Source: Sphagnum compactum
Taxonomy: Eukaryota > Bryophyta > Sphagnopsida > Sphagnales
Length of the DNA stretch: 64,000 bases
Assembly: GCA_965153455.1 (NCBI GenBank)
Contig: OZ234501.1
Location: forward strand, 1,736,001 to 1,800,000
Reading direction: 5' to 3'
Shown here piece by piece: positions 10,420-24,359 of the stretch. Both the position numbers and the translations under genes were made by a program. The first letter of the stretch is position 1, and each line of letters starts with the position of its first letter. The notes beneath the pieces were generated by a model. It worked only from the letters and a program-made list of their open reading frames with translations. It ran no database searches and was not told where the DNA came from.

Positions 10420-13345
10420 AAGAAACCTGAAACCAGAACTCATCAGCAACTCTTGTGTGAAGATAGTTCTCCAGGTCGTCAAGAGTTCATCAAATTCACG
10501 AGTGCTGATTCAAAGCGTGTTAGCTGAGCCCAAGGTCATGACTTATACGTTGGGGAAGTGAGTTTCTAGCTGCTGAGGATCTAGTTTTGGTGGCGTTCAA
10601 GATTTTTCCGTTGATTCTGGGTTAAACTTCACAGACTACTCAAGTTCTAGTTATAAAATCTCTACAGGTCGTGCACGAGAGAGTGACTCCTTTCGGAAGT
10701 CGAGCAGGATGGCACAAAAGAAGTTGTGGAATATAGTATTTTCTGGTAGTGAAGACGAGATGCGGAACCTATTGTTCAACCGACCGAACGTGAACATGAA
10801 CGAATGGAAGACAAAGGGACGCCCCCTCCACAAAGCAATACAGCAGAATCAAGACACGGGAGTTGCCAAGGTACAATCATTTCCATTGAATGACTCATGC
10901 ATCACAAAAGAACTAAAAGAATTGTGGTTTGTGTGTGTTTCAACTGATTCCGTCTTTGTTTTGAATATGTACAAAGGCCCTGTTGGAGCATCCTAAAATA
11001 GACGTGAACTCTCTTGATTGGCTCGGGCGAGCGCCACTGCACATAGCATCAACTAAGGACGAAACATGCGAGATCGTCAAATTGTTGCTTCAACACCCCA
11101 ATGTACACGTGAATGCTAGCGCCTTTTCTGAAATGACTCCTCTCCATGTGGCGGCAAGGTTCGCTTGCCCAAAGGTTGTGGAGCTTCTAATAAAGGATCC
11201 AGGGGTGAAGGTTGATGCCACCACTGACTTTGGGTTGACAGCTCTCCATCTAGTAGCAGAAGGCGACGAGAATCCTGATCGCGATTTGGGAAGCAGACGG
11301 CCACAGGAAGACAGATGCAAGGTGGTGCAGATGCTTCTTCGAGCACAAAGGAAACTGAGATCATCAGATGTTGGCTCCCATTTGAACCGAAGCGATGGCT
11401 TCAAGAGGTTCCCTATTCACTACGGGGTGGAATGCAACAGTGTGGAAGTAGTGGAGGAGTTACTTAAGTGGGATGACATTGACATAAATGCGCAAGACAT
11501 CCACGGGCTCACACCCTTACACGTGGCTACTCGATCAAAAGCTCATAATCGAGAAGCCATAGTGAAGTTGTTGCTCCATGTAGAAAACATTGACATCAAC
11601 ATGGGATCAAGGATGCCTTCAACAAATAAAAAACTGGGCCTTCCGTGGATGCCATCAGACTGGGAGAGGGAGTTTCTTCCTTTTCAACCAATGGAACAAG
11701 AAGGGAGGACCAATTTCACGGCACTACACTTTGCAGCACGGATGGGATCTCTGGAGATTGTCGACTTGCTTTCGGGAGCCAGGAATCAAAATCAATGTCC
11801 AAGATGACGAAGGTTGCACACCCTTGCACATTGCCGCACAAGCAGGGCACCTGAATGTTGTGGAGAGGTTCCTTGGACAAGATCCATGCCTGATTGACAT
11901 AACCTGTCAAAACTCCAATTCTTTTACACCTTTGGATCTTGCAATTGACAAGGGACATGTTGAAGTAGTAAGGGTGTTGTTGAAGTTCACTTCTGAATCG
12001 GACCTCACTAGGAAGAACAGCTGCAGTGGAAACACAACACTACACATTGCTACCAAGAGCGGGTGTGTTGAAGTGACGAACATGTTATTAGAACATGCCA
12101 ATGAGCTGCACTTCAATGAGGAGAACATGGATGGAAACATACCATCCCACCTAGACAGTGAGGAAGGGAATGTTGACAAAGTGAAAGTTGTGGTGGACCA
12201 CGTGGAATCGTACCTCAAGGAGGAGAACAAGGACAGAAACACACCACTACACCTCGCTGCTGAAGAAGGGCATGTGGAGGTGGTGCAACTTTTGTTGGAA
12301 CGTTGTAGCACATTGGACTTGGAAGTGAAGAATGCTCACGGAAACACATTGCTGCACCAAGCTACCATGAACGGCCGTGATAAGGTAGTTCAGGTGTTGT
12401 TGGATCACGCAGCTACCGAATTTGATCTCAATGACAAGAATAACGATGAAAACACACCACTACACCTCGCTGCTAAAGAAGGGCATGTTGAGGTGGTCAA
12501 CGTGTTGTTGGGGTGTGGTCTTGAATTGCAACTGGATGCGAGAAACAAGGATTTCAATTCACCACTGCACCTCGCTATTAAAGGAGGGTATCTAGAGGTG
12601 GTAAAGGTGCTTTTGGGTCATGCTGATGGTGAGAAGTACAGGTTGGACTCTAGAAACATGGAACGGAATAGGCCCTTACAACTGGCTATTGAAGAGGGGC
12701 ATGTGGACGTGGTGAAGGAGTGTTGGATCGTGCAGGAACTAAACTGAACTTAAATAAGACAAATGATGATGATAATACACCACTACACCTTGCTGCTGAA
12801 GCAGGGCAAGATGAGATAGTGGCCATGTTGTTGGCGTTAGATGCTACGAAACAAAGTACCGATTCAGATTCCACCTGACTGTAGCTTAATAAATCAGATA
12901 TTAGAAAGGAATAATGATCAAAAGCGCACCACTACGTTGAACCTCAACGCAACAAACAAGGAGGAGAATACGCCATTGCACCTTGCTTGTAAGGAAGGGC
13001 ATGATGAGGTCGTGGATGTTATGTTGAAGCGTGTTGAGGAATTAGCCCTTGATGCAATCAACATTCGTGGAAACACCCTCTTCACCTTGCTGCCATTAAT
13101 GGGCACGTTCACATTGTGAACAAGTTGTTGAAGCTGGAAGCAGAAGTGGACCTGAATGGGAGAAACAAAAAAGGGCAAACAGTCCTACACTTTGCTACTG
13201 TAAAGTGTCACCTAAATGTGGTGAAGGCTTTATGTCTAGCGAAAGAAGAACGGTTGCGAGCAAACTTACAAGATCAAAATGGCAAAACATGTCTTCAATA
13301 TGGCAAAGAACACCAACACAATCGCAACACCAAGCTTTTGGAACG

Positions 13346-14121
13346 TTCAAAAGGTCAAATTTCTTTTGGAAAGACAACGCAAGGAGAAATTTGAAGAAAT
13401 TACCAATAGACTTATGGAACGTTCTGACGTGAAAGACTTCTTGGAAAGACAATACAGAGATAGACAAGTCTTCATCGATGCAGCGAATGCACTTCTTGTT
13501 GGGGGTGCCCTCATAGCTGGGATTACATTTGCAAGTTGGTTGCAGCCGCCCTACACGACTGACCATCAATTCCCACAATCTTCTCTTGCAACCCCTCCTG
13601 GAGTATTTGAGTCCTTTGCAGCTGTAGAGTTGCATTACAGTCTTCGCTTGTTTTGGGTGTTTAACACCTTGTCTTTTTTCTTCGCCATCGGCACTGTGAT
13701 CTCAGGGGCAAAAGCTGCTTTCCCCGACTTGGATACTGTTTTCATTGTGGTAGCGTTGCGCTCTGTGTGCAAGGAATTACAATGGACATCGATACTCCTT
13801 CTGTGTTCGGTAGTAACAGTACTAGGATCAATTGTGTGTGCGGGTTTTGCAGTGCTACCACCAATTCAGAAGGACATGACAAGCATGAAGATTTCTGTAT
13901 CAATAGGGTTGGCAATTTGTAGTTGGACGATAATTAAATTCTTGGGTGAATCATTGGCCAAAGTCCTGGAAAGGGAACAGAAAGATGATGAGATGGAAGA
14001 GGAAACAACATCCAAGGGTTACAATTTGTGCGTATCCTTGCATAAAAGATTTTGGGCGTGGTTACAAACTGTATGTTTTATGCAAGGAGAAGTAAACACA
14101 GATGATAAGATGGAAAAGTAG
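13346..14121 (+). CDS. PGG-type transmembrane domain segment of the ankyrin gene
   Basis: This is the intact open segment after the last frameshift. It begins with a charged helix (KVKFLLERQRKEKFEEITNR, then a FLERQYRDRQ stretch) and continues into DAANALLVGGALIAGITFAS and WLQPP, the counterpart of the PGG-domain entry helix. Hydrophobic segments follow around FWVFNTLSFFFAIGTV, ILLLCSVVTVLGSIV and ISVSIGLAICSWTI, giving four predicted membrane helices. An acidic/basic tail and a Trp-containing stretch (FWAWLQTVCF) lead to the TAG at 14119-14121. In the family this domain anchors the ankyrin region to a membrane. It is the carboxyl half of the gene starting at 10709 and is in frame with the SPRY segment downstream. 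Confidence 0.8.
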
Positions 14122-14829
14122 GATTCACAACCATGGCTTAACACGAAAACTAGTAATGACATTTTAGTGAACACCACTAGTAAATTGTCACAACATGTGA
14201 AGTTCAGGGGAGGGGAATCGCCTGGGGAATGGGTTTTCGGAGCTATTCAAACCTATCAACCAGCAACATGGCATGAGCAAACAATGTCCTATTACTTCGA
14301 GACCAAAATCAAGGACAATTTGAATACAGATGTTTCCATCGGCTTTACTTATGAAAACTTCAAGAATGATCTTGCACCAGGGCAGGATTCCAACACCTAT
14401 GGCTATCATGGTGATGGTTTATTTTGGTATGACAATTGTGCTCGGGAAGATGTGAGTCAAGATTTGAGGGTGGATTTTAACTTACGCTACACTATGGCGG
14501 ACACTGTGGGAGCAGGGGTCAATTATGTGACAGGAGAGATTTTTTTCACCAAGAATCAAAAGTTAGTCAAATTGATGCCTTGTAACTTGAAAACCACCTT
14601 GTATCCCACCGTTGGGTTCGAAGGTTGTCGGGAGCGTACAAAGTGTACTATAAATGTGGAAGTGAATTTCAAAGGACCATACATTTTTTATGTAAGTTCT
14701 TATATGCGACATAGCAACCTTAAAACACCTAGAAAGTGGTCATGGCAACCTAAATTGGCTTTTCTGCCTTTCTTTCAATAGGCATACAATTATTGTCATT
14801 CCAAACCAATCATATTAGACCTTAAATGA
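14122..14829 (+). CDS. SPRY domain segment with terminal intron
   Basis: No stop occurs in this frame between the TAG at 14119-14121 and the SPRY domain, so the two parts are separated by one codon. The SPRY hallmarks appear in order: YYFETKIKDN, VSIGFTYENF, SNTYGYHGDGLFW, DTVGAGVNYVTGEIFFTKNQ, LYPTVGFEG and VEVNFKGPYIF. SPRY/B30.2 domains are protein-interaction beta-sandwiches. The frame can run to a stop at 14779-14781, but a better end is a 90-bp intron: donor TAT/gtaagt at 14692, acceptor 'cctttctttcaatag' ending at 14781. The final exon (14782-14829) is AYNYCHSKPIILDLK and a TGA. There is no convincing ATG for an independent gene upstream of the domain (GTG at 14167 only). This favours a fusion to the ankyrin-PGG protein, broken by a nonsense codon or read through. 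Confidence 0.7.
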
Positions 14830-17800
14830 ATTATCGTTAAATGAAAGTTAAGTGCCACTTGTGCAATGTTTTTACAAATGGTCTTTATCCTAGACATATT
14901 CATGTTTAAAATATCTAAATTTAGAAAGAGAATTAATTCTAGTTTATCATTGCAACCATTACCAATTTATGTAAATGTTACATGGGCCCACTTACATTTT
15001 CCAATTGTATGTGTGAATTTGTTCAATTCCACGAATTTTTTTTATTCTTTCTTTTTTGCTCTTTTGTTTTTTAAACTATTATTTCATATATTTCTAAGAT
15101 GTATCCTTCAAATTTGTGTCATAAATCTAATTCATGTGGGCCTTGGAATGAAACAAGCCTTATGGGTTTATTTTCCAAAACGTGAATTTCAATTGAATGA
15201 CTTTTAACAATGCACACAACAATCATATATTTGGCATGGAAAATTTTAGTTAGTGAAAAAAAATTAACAATATTGTACTTTAATGATGTGATGGTTCAAG
15301 CTTCAGCTTTTGTGTCAAAATTTGTTTCTTTTTTTTCCTAAGTAATTAATTTCATAGAGTTACTAACAGAAGTGCATCACTCCATCCAAGGTGCATTTTT
15401 TGAACCAAAAGAGGTTTTCAACCAAATTAGGTTTTTTCCCATTTTAGAATATCTCTTTGTCACAAAACTTGTGAATTTTCTTTTGGTTTCAAAATGATTT
15501 TTCCATGCCACAAAAATATCATTTTGTTTTCATTTTCAAACATAGACCCACAACATACAAAAAGATTTATATTCAAGTAAAGTACTGAAAAATGTAAACA
15601 TTTAAATTTAACAATTATTTGTAGGTTACTTTATTTCAATCTCAATGGTGATGTTGTAGTAGTGCAATTAATATTAACTAATTGTGGGGGTCACATGTAG
15701 AATATTTCTTCTTTTGGGGGGAAGGATTCTTCAATTCACCCATCACTAAAAATAATAATCGCAATATGGACACCCCTAAATCAAAATATTATATAACCTT
15801 GAAATCTGGTCTAACTACATAGGCAAGACGAATAAAATTTTGGGCACAGAGTGTGATATGGGAAAGGGAAATGGTGAAAATTGTGTACATGATGAACTTA
15901 GAAAGTGCCAAATCACATTTGTCACCTCCATTTTGTCAAGTAACTTTTGTCACCTCTACTTTATGTGATTGTGAATATGTTTGCCATGCTCCTACCCCCA
16001 CCTCATGCACCGACAAAAAGAAATTCCCATCCACCCCCACCCTTCATAATGGAAAAAAATTCAGCTTATGATGTCAATGCATCTTTTTAGTTAGGTGGGA
16101 GAGGATTTTTGTTCATGACTGTGCTCCTCACCACCTTTGGGATGGGCTAATAACAAGGGCATGAATTATAGGGACATAGTTTTTGTCTGATCTTTTTTGT
16201 TTTTTAAAGCATAACAATAGACCCAACCTAACAACAAAGTTGTTGGCACCCCCCAAGTTAAGTTCATTGGCAAAGAGTCAACAAGAGTTTCACATACACA
16301 TCACTATTTCCTTTGTTTAGAAGCATATTATTTCAACTTCAAGAATATGATGCAACTCTTTGATTTTCTTATCCAAGTTTAAAAAGATGTAAATTCACAA
16401 TTAATACACCACCAAATTTTAATTTATGAAAAATGTTCGTTGATGTCTTTTATATCCAAAGATAAATTACTTCTATAAAAATATATGTTTTTTACTATTG
16501 TAATTTTAGCTACATACTTAATGTCTTTTTGCAATTTAGTACATCAAATTACCTATACATTTGTTGTATGTACACATGAAATAGAAGTCAAATGAAATAT
16601 CTATAGTTGTCCCCAAGTGACCTGCAATTCAAATTTAACCACATTCTTAGCTAGGCCAATATATGTTAAACTATTTTCATTTCACTCAAACAAATTCCAT
16701 GCTTTGTAGTGTGGAATTCACACATGAGTTCAAATACATCAAAATTATGAGATTATTTTGAATCATGTAATAAGAACAATGCAAAAGTAGGAACAATACA
16801 AGTGAATGGTTCTTGAGCATGCATACACCAAAAACCTTGCGTTTTGAAAAATAAAAATATTAGTTGACATGGAAAATAACCCTTACCACAAAATTTGTTC
16901 AACATAGTGAAAAGGAGGAATGGGAAACAAAAATGGTGATCCAATCGTCAAATAATAGGGGTGAAAATTTTCAGGAGCACTTTGCAACTTCAAAACCTCA
17001 AAGCATTAGGTTGCATAACTTATTATTTTGGATGGGTCTAACAAGAAGTTACATTTTGAACAAAAAGGTGAAAGCATGAATAAGTGGATTGTTGGGATTG
17101 TCACACTTCTAATCTTTTTGGTTTACATACAAACATAAAATTTAAAGCCATATTCTAAATTTACATTGTCAATTTTTAAATTATTCATGTTGTCATAGAC
17201 TTTAATGGGAATCATCATTTTATTTTTTTGATGAATTCCAAAAAGATTATGGACTCATAATGGATTTTTGAAATGAAAACACTACATTTAACACACAGAA
17301 AAATTGAAAAACGTGGACTCAAAAAATATGTCAAAGTAGTGTCAAAATAAAAAATAAAACATCATCAAATGAAAAATTATTAATGAAATGTATTGAAACT
17401 TTTGTAATACATATATTTTTAGTTTTCAAAAGTTTTAAATGATGTGATTATTGTAAATTCTTATCTTTGAAAGTTTATTTCACATTTTAAAATTTTAATT
17501 TTTTGCATGAATTTTTTAATCAATCACATGTATAGGAATATTCATAGGTTGTCTTATTCATGTTTGTGATTAAAAACATAGGGGATAATTAAAGGATTTA
17601 TGGTTTGAAAACTATTAAAACTGCAAAAAAAATCGCTAGTGTTAGGTTATGGATTCTCAAATGCCACTTTTGAACTTCCTATACATGTTTTTGCCCAAAC
17701 AATGATTATTTACAAATTAATTTTTTTTGAAATTTAGATCAAATCCTTGGGGTGAAAACATGGTCAAAAAAGCCAAGGGTGCCAAAGTAAAAGTAGCTTT

Positions 17801-20800
17801 CCAAAGACTATACATGACACGTGTCATTTGTGTGTTGGATTATAATTTAAAATTTTGTATTATGGATACTTAGTTTAACACTACATGTTAAATATAAATA
17901 TGTTTTGACTACAAATTGATGTTATATCATACATATTATGCAATCATGCCTTCTATTGTATAAATATGAATAACTTTTGTTAAGGCCACATTTTCAAAAT
18001 CCATAATCTTCAAGATCAAAAACATGTTTGAACCAAATGTGTCCTCAAACTGATTATAAAAAATAATAATTAATTCAATTCCTTTTACCCTTCTAATCAT
18101 CAATGTTAAAATCATCTTCAATTTCTAGAAGGAATAGTGCACATTTGATAGGGAAAAAAAAAAAAAAATTAAGTTAAAGACTATACACTTTTAGAGTTTG
18201 AATGTTTTGAAAATGTAAAAACATTTTTGATTTGTATCAAGCATTGAGCATACAAACTTTGCAACTAATGGAAAAAATTTCAAAAAACTCTATGATAATC
18301 CAAACCATTATGCTTCCTTTGTGATTATTCAAACATATAAAAATGTAGTTCTAAAGAGTGTCCACTCACTTGGGTGGCTCCTTTGACTATGTTTTTACCC
18401 CTGGGACTTGTAATTGTTAAACTAACTTAATTAACCTTCAACTTTGATCAATAAGCTTTGATGAATACACACAATTGTTGTAGAGGTTTTTATCCATTCC
18501 ATTTCCTTGCAAAAAAATTGATCCATACTAATTTGGAATAATCAAAATTTTAATACAATAAAATAATTCTACAAACGATGTCAAACATCAAATGACATGT
18601 CTATAAAATTGCAAAGGAAACTTTGGGCAACAATCATTTGTATTTCACCATGTTGTTAATCCTAGATTATACCAAAACAAACACAACTTAAAAGGTGGTC
18701 ATAAACTATGAATATCATTCACAAAGAAACATGATACCTACAACTTCATCATCACAGGTCCTACAACTATCTTTAAACAATTACTTCCAACTAATTCCAT
18801 GAACTATCATTAGTGGTCGCTCGTGATATATATATATATATATATATATATTATGTTCAAAATTCAAAACAATCCCATATTTTAAAAATGTACATGATAA
18901 ATTTCTACAACATTTCCAAAAGAAACAAACAAAATTGTTCTCATATTAACAATCAAGTCATAGCTAATAAAAAACTAAATAATATCATCATTCAAATTAC
19001 AATAAATTTTGGGCAGTAAATATAACATCAAAATTTGTTCCTTAGATTTAATGAATCAAAGCTCAAGGTGTGAATGACTATTAATTTCCATTCTTAAAAC
19101 AAGATTGAATTTCAAAGATTTTACATTAGAAAAGAACTTTAAATTGAATGTCCAAGTTGATAAGAATGCATTGAATGCCAAATACAATATTGTTTATGAC
19201 AACAAGTGTAGAATAATCTATTTTATTTAAGGAGGTACATGAAAGAAGTTAGATTTTACAAAATTTGTAAGTGAAAGAACTTTAGTTCAAATGCAACATT
19301 TAAACTCCACTTCAAAATAAATGTTCACCAAGAATGAACACACCCTAAACACAAATGCCATGATTTTGACCATGCCAAAACTAAAAGACATAACAAAACC
19401 ACAATAGTACATAAATTCAAATGATTATGAAGCCTAATGCATAAAAACATGATTTTAATTACATGAAGAAAAAATAGATGAATGTGAATAATTTAAACCA
19501 TATTTTACATCTAACTAATGATCTATTAAATATTAAAGTGGAATTTGAAACCCAAGTCCACATAGGAAGATAAAACTAGTGGAAAACACACAATCCATTT
19601 TATGAATCAAATTTTTGATTTCTTCCTTGGTCTTTTACTTGAACAAGTCATATTAATGGAACAACACCAAACACTAGAAGAAATCTTGTCCATTCCAACC
19701 ATGTGTTTGCAATTAGGGTGCAACTATTGTTTAAATGAACTCATTTTGCAACATATATGTAAAAATCCTATGTGTCATTAAGTCACAAATATTAATAATC
19801 ACATATGTGACTATGAAACAAATGAATTTAGATTGTTTTAAATGCGACTATAATATGTGACTACCTTATGTTTGGATAAAACATTTAAAGAAAAATCAAC
19901 ATTTGTTATCAATTATTGTTTGATTCCATTGATAGATGAAAACCAAATACTTTTTTTCAATTGCTTTAACATATTTTGCCAACTATACATAAGTGATTAG
20001 ATCACATGTTGCATCAAGTTTGTGATTGCAATTGATTATCAAATTTTATAAAATTACATTTAATGTTGGCATTGGTGGTAATTTAATTTTACATTACCAT
20101 CTAAACTCCATATTTGAAATTAAACTAGCCTATATTAACATAGTACTTATTAAACAAAAATAAATACCCTAGCCTAAATCTATGTACTAGGTAATGGTTT
20201 AGCCTATTTGAACTAGTAGGTAGGTTAATATGATATATATGTTATTACATATTAATAATTAATTTAGGGAACTTTAGAGTTACATAAGGATAAGCAATTA
20301 TTAATTATAATTAATAACTAGTAACCCATGTTAATTATTAGTTAAGCTAAGTTAAGATAGGTTAATTATTATTTCCTATATATTTAATAGGTTACATTAA
20401 TTAGGATAAGTAAACTAGGCATACAATTAATGGCATCATACATAAATTTCAAAATTATATTTTATATGTATATAAGATTTATTTAATAATAATTTCAAAT
20501 TAAAAACATTATATGTATAAAACATATGAAATCCCACAAAATTATTAATTATATAAAATCATTTGATACTTTTTTGTTTAAAAAATAATATTATATATGA
20601 TTAGTATACATCACAAGTAATAAAATTATCATTTTTTAACTTTTTAATAAAATATTTAAAATCTATTTTTGACTATTATATCTGAATAAATTAATAAGTC
20701 TAAGTTAAAATTTTAAAATTAAATTATGATATATATACATCAAAACTTTATAACATAATTTTAAATTGATATTGGTTTACAATTTGGGTGATATATAATT

Positions 20801-23755
20801 TATTTATTATTATGTTAACAAAATAATATTTTCCATTAATAAATCATGTGCTTCAATATTTTCTTCAAATGAATGGCAATTGAAATTGTATTAAACAAGG
20901 AAATTCAATTTTCTTATGTGCAAACAAGTTTAAGTTTTTCTTAAAAAATCATTATTCATTGAAAAAAGATTAAAAATGAAAATTTATTTTTATTTCTTGG
21001 AAGAAATATCAATAAGATATGAAATATGAAAATTGAAATATCATAATTATGAAATTTTTATAATATATATTTTTAGTCGAATATTATTTTTAAAATTGGG
21101 AAATATATTTTTTTATTATTATGTTAACCATCCAATTTGTTCTATTTATAAATCATCTACTTGAATTGTGTATTCAAAAGAATGTTTATTGAAATCTTAT
21201 TAAACAAGGATATTCAATTCCCTTTTTTGTTAAAATGAGTTTACATTTTTTATTAGAAAAACATAAATGTGTGCATGATTGAAAAAAAATTGAACTGAAA
21301 TTTTAATTTTTGCATTTGGACAAAATATTGATAATGTATTAAATAAGAAAGTTGACATTTGTGCAACATTTAGAACAAAGCATGGGTTAAATAAAATGCA
21401 CCCCTTTATGGTTTCATAACAAATTTGGTAAAGGAATTGGTTTTCATCTTTGACATCAAAGGATCAAACATTTTATGTTGATTGAATATTCTTGTGGCCA
21501 CCTAAAGCTATATTTAACCTATGTAATGACAAGTGTCAACAATTCATAAAATGAAAATAATGACGTAATATACCAACGTAAATAGATAATACACTATATA
21601 TAATATCAATATTTTTATTTAAATAATCATATAAATGATATATATATATATATAACATAATACTTGATGTTTTTTATGATTATGTAGTTGCAAATGCAAT
21701 TGTAACATTATGTAACTATTGGTTCAACTATCATGTCACATGGTATCATTTATGACTATAGGGATTTTCAGTCACATGTGTCCATTATAACAAAAATGTA
21801 ATTGAAAAATTAATGGTTGATTTTTTTCTACTGAAATTGCTAACCATGTTATTGTTGATCTTCTCAATAATTTCATGATTAATGTTTATCTCTTGATGCC
21901 TTTAGGTTTCAAACATGTTATTACCTTTTTATTGTCAAAAATAATTTAGATCTATAACAACTTACATATGAATGAAATTGTAAAAAAAAACTTCACATTG
22001 ACTTGAATTTAACATAATAATGAATGTAATCATATTAACGTTGTGAAAATCACTCACAAAATGTCAAACCATCACCTTCATCATGAATAGCAATGTTAAA
22101 TTGCCATGACTTCCCATTGATTTCATCAATTCTTATCAATGAGTTTAAATAAATAATATAACAATATGCATGAACTTTCAAGCATACCATTGCATGAACA
22201 TCTCCAAATGCTTACACACATTAACAGACTAGGTAGGAGATCCCATCATAAATGAGCATCACAATATCTACAAAATCACAATTCTAGTATCCATCACATT
22301 TACCCATATAGATAGACACGAAGATCAAAAAAAATGTTGGAATTGAACCCATAGAGTAACACCCAAAAATGCAAGAAACTAAGAGAAAACAAAACTAGAA
22401 TTTCTACAACTTCCAACATGCTAATAAGGGTTCACGTGTTGCAACATTGCAAAAAAATGGCCTAAACCCTAAAACCTCTATGGAAGAAAGAAAATTTTTA
22501 AAAAATTGGAATAATTGATGCCTCTGTTTGAGCTTGACATTGGAAGGATCAAGAAGGATGGGAGGAATCATGCTAGAGTGATACAACAATGGTTATTGAC
22601 ACAAGTGAGGACTAGAAAGGCATGAAAAAATAACTAGGAAAAAAATGGTCGGAAAATGAAAACAATGGAAGAACATTTAAGAAGAAAACCAAAATAAAAA
22701 AGCAAAAATAAGCAAATGTAGTTTTATGTAGCCTACCTCAGATTTGATTTTATTACCTACAAGTTGTGGATCATCAAGACTCTACTTGGTGGGTGTTTCA
22801 CCACCCATCTTGTTTCCACTTCCATTTTCTCTATATAACTTTAATTCTTGAAACCACTAGAAAGCACGTCCCACAATAGAACACGTCATTGCAAATCCTT
22901 GTGAAATAGCAAGGAGCTCTAAAAAAGGGAACAGGGAATTACTTCTTAATGGAATGAGAGAGAGCCATGCTTTGACTCCTCACTTGATAGTCTGGTCAGC
23001 TTTTGCAAATGGGTTTCTTTTGTTGTCCCACACTGATCCTCTCTTACATCAGCCAAATTGAATACTTCACATGGATATCAAGATGATTTAGAACCAAAGC
23101 ACCAGTGCTTGAAGAACCACACTCCCAATGGTTGCTAATCACAAGACACAGAAAATATTCAACAAATGGTCCACAAAAATTCAAACAAAACCCTTCAAAA
23201 GAAAGCCATATGTCAATGCCTAATACCTATCAAAAATTACATTAAAGTCTCTGGTGGGAGATTATGTCATTTTCTTGACCACATTGTATGAAACAATCTT
23301 CCCATGATGGTCATACACTTGTCGTAGTACCAAAAATCTTTGTTGAACACAAAATTGTAAAGAATTGTTGAATCTGCCACCCCATACCCCATTATGTTGG
23401 GTGCATCATCAAGTTAGTTTTAACACACTGGGCTTGCTTGGTGCCTTATCCAACAGCCGCACTCTCTCCTCTTCCCTTCTCTGGATCCAAAAAAAACCAT
23501 AAATCTCAGACAGATTCAAACACTGAAAACAAACAAACTTCTCAGTGAAAGGAAGTGAAGTTTCAGCACAACAATCTCCGGATTCTCATGACAGGCCAAA
23601 GTGAGCAGCCCATCATAAAAGAAAAATATGGATGCTCTGAAACACTTTTGCACACAACAGTTTCAGCAAAAACTTAGTAGCACTAGATCACAGAAGCTCA
23701 CCAAAAAGCTCATCAAAGAAAGCTCTCTGTTTTTTCTTCCCTCTTCCTCTGGGTC
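14830..23755. other. Long AT-rich stretch, no gene recognised
   Basis: About 8.9 kb of AT-rich sequence. Short frames (for example 14866-15207, 16753-16944, 17936-18121, 22404-22589) translate to low-complexity or unrecognised peptides. There are many TTAAT/AATTA stretches and a TA microsatellite at 18826-18852. I found no retrotransposon or transposase motif by eye; old, decayed elements are possible. Confidence 0.5.
18826..18852. repeat. (TA)n microsatellite
   Basis: An uninterrupted run of alternating A and T, about 27 bp. Confidence 0.95.
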
Positions 23756-23790
23756 TGTGTGTGTGTGTGTGTGTGTCTCTCTCTCTCTCT
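23756..23790. repeat. (GT)n(CT)n compound microsatellite
   Basis: About ten GT steps followed by seven CT steps. The short open frames on both strands across it are compositional. Confidence 0.95.
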
Positions 23791-24359
23791 GTTTTTTCTT
23801 CTCTCTTTCATGTATTTTTCTATTTGGCAACAAGTAGCTTTCTGCACAACCACTTTGTTGTGGAATTCTCAACAACAATCCAAGGTTAAAGGATCAAGGT
23901 GGAAAAAGTAACCCTCCAAATCTTGCTGTTGGATAGTTGCATGTGGCCTTCATGTATGAATTATGAAAGCCACAATGGACAACATCTGCTAATTTTATTT
24001 TGGGTATGTGTATGGTGACAATCTCTTGATTAGTAAAAAGATTGGACGGGTTGTTGGAAACTTGTTGTTTTCCAAAGTCTTAAGCCCTCTTTATTTATTT
24101 ATAAACCCAGTACTAAATAAGTTAATAAGTAAAGTGGGTAGCGAATATTATCATCGCAAGAAAAAGTCAAAACCTTTTTAGAAAATAAAAAATAGTTATT
24201 TACTGACTGAATTTGTTTTTAATAAATGAGAATGTATAAATAATAATTTATTAACAGAGGGGAAAAGTCAAAGAGGCTGAATTCAGGCAAAGAAAATAAA
24301 ATACCTATTAATAAAAAATATATATCAGGCAATTTTTAGGAAGGCCACTAAGAGGAGAA
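23791..24359. other. No gene seen
   Basis: AT-rich spacer with runs of T and A. Nothing recognisable on either strand. Confidence 0.4.

Larger units (their letters stand above)
10709..14829 (+). pseudogene. Ankyrin-repeat / PGG membrane / SPRY gene, frameshifted
   Basis: Proteins of this type carry N-terminal ankyrin repeats and a C-terminal PGG-type membrane domain and act as membrane-anchored adaptors; plant relatives such as ACD6 work in defence signalling. Exon 1 (10709-10870, 54 codons) starts MAQKKLWNIV and ends at CAAG/gtacaa. A 106-bp intron follows, and exon 2 resumes in phase at 10977 with ALLEHPKIDVNSLDW. About ten ankyrin units with TPLHLAA-type cores run to about 13250. The frame then enters a four-helix membrane domain (to 14118), a TAG at 14119-14121 and, in the same frame, a SPRY domain. 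A 90-bp intron (14692-14781) leads to a last 48-bp exon. Frame changes lie near 11771 (extra T), 12721 (missing base), 12860-12940, 13075 (missing C) and 13346 (extra A in an A-run). Each one restores an ankyrin or PGG reading. It may be a pseudogene, or an intact gene with assembly indels. Confidence 0.75.
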
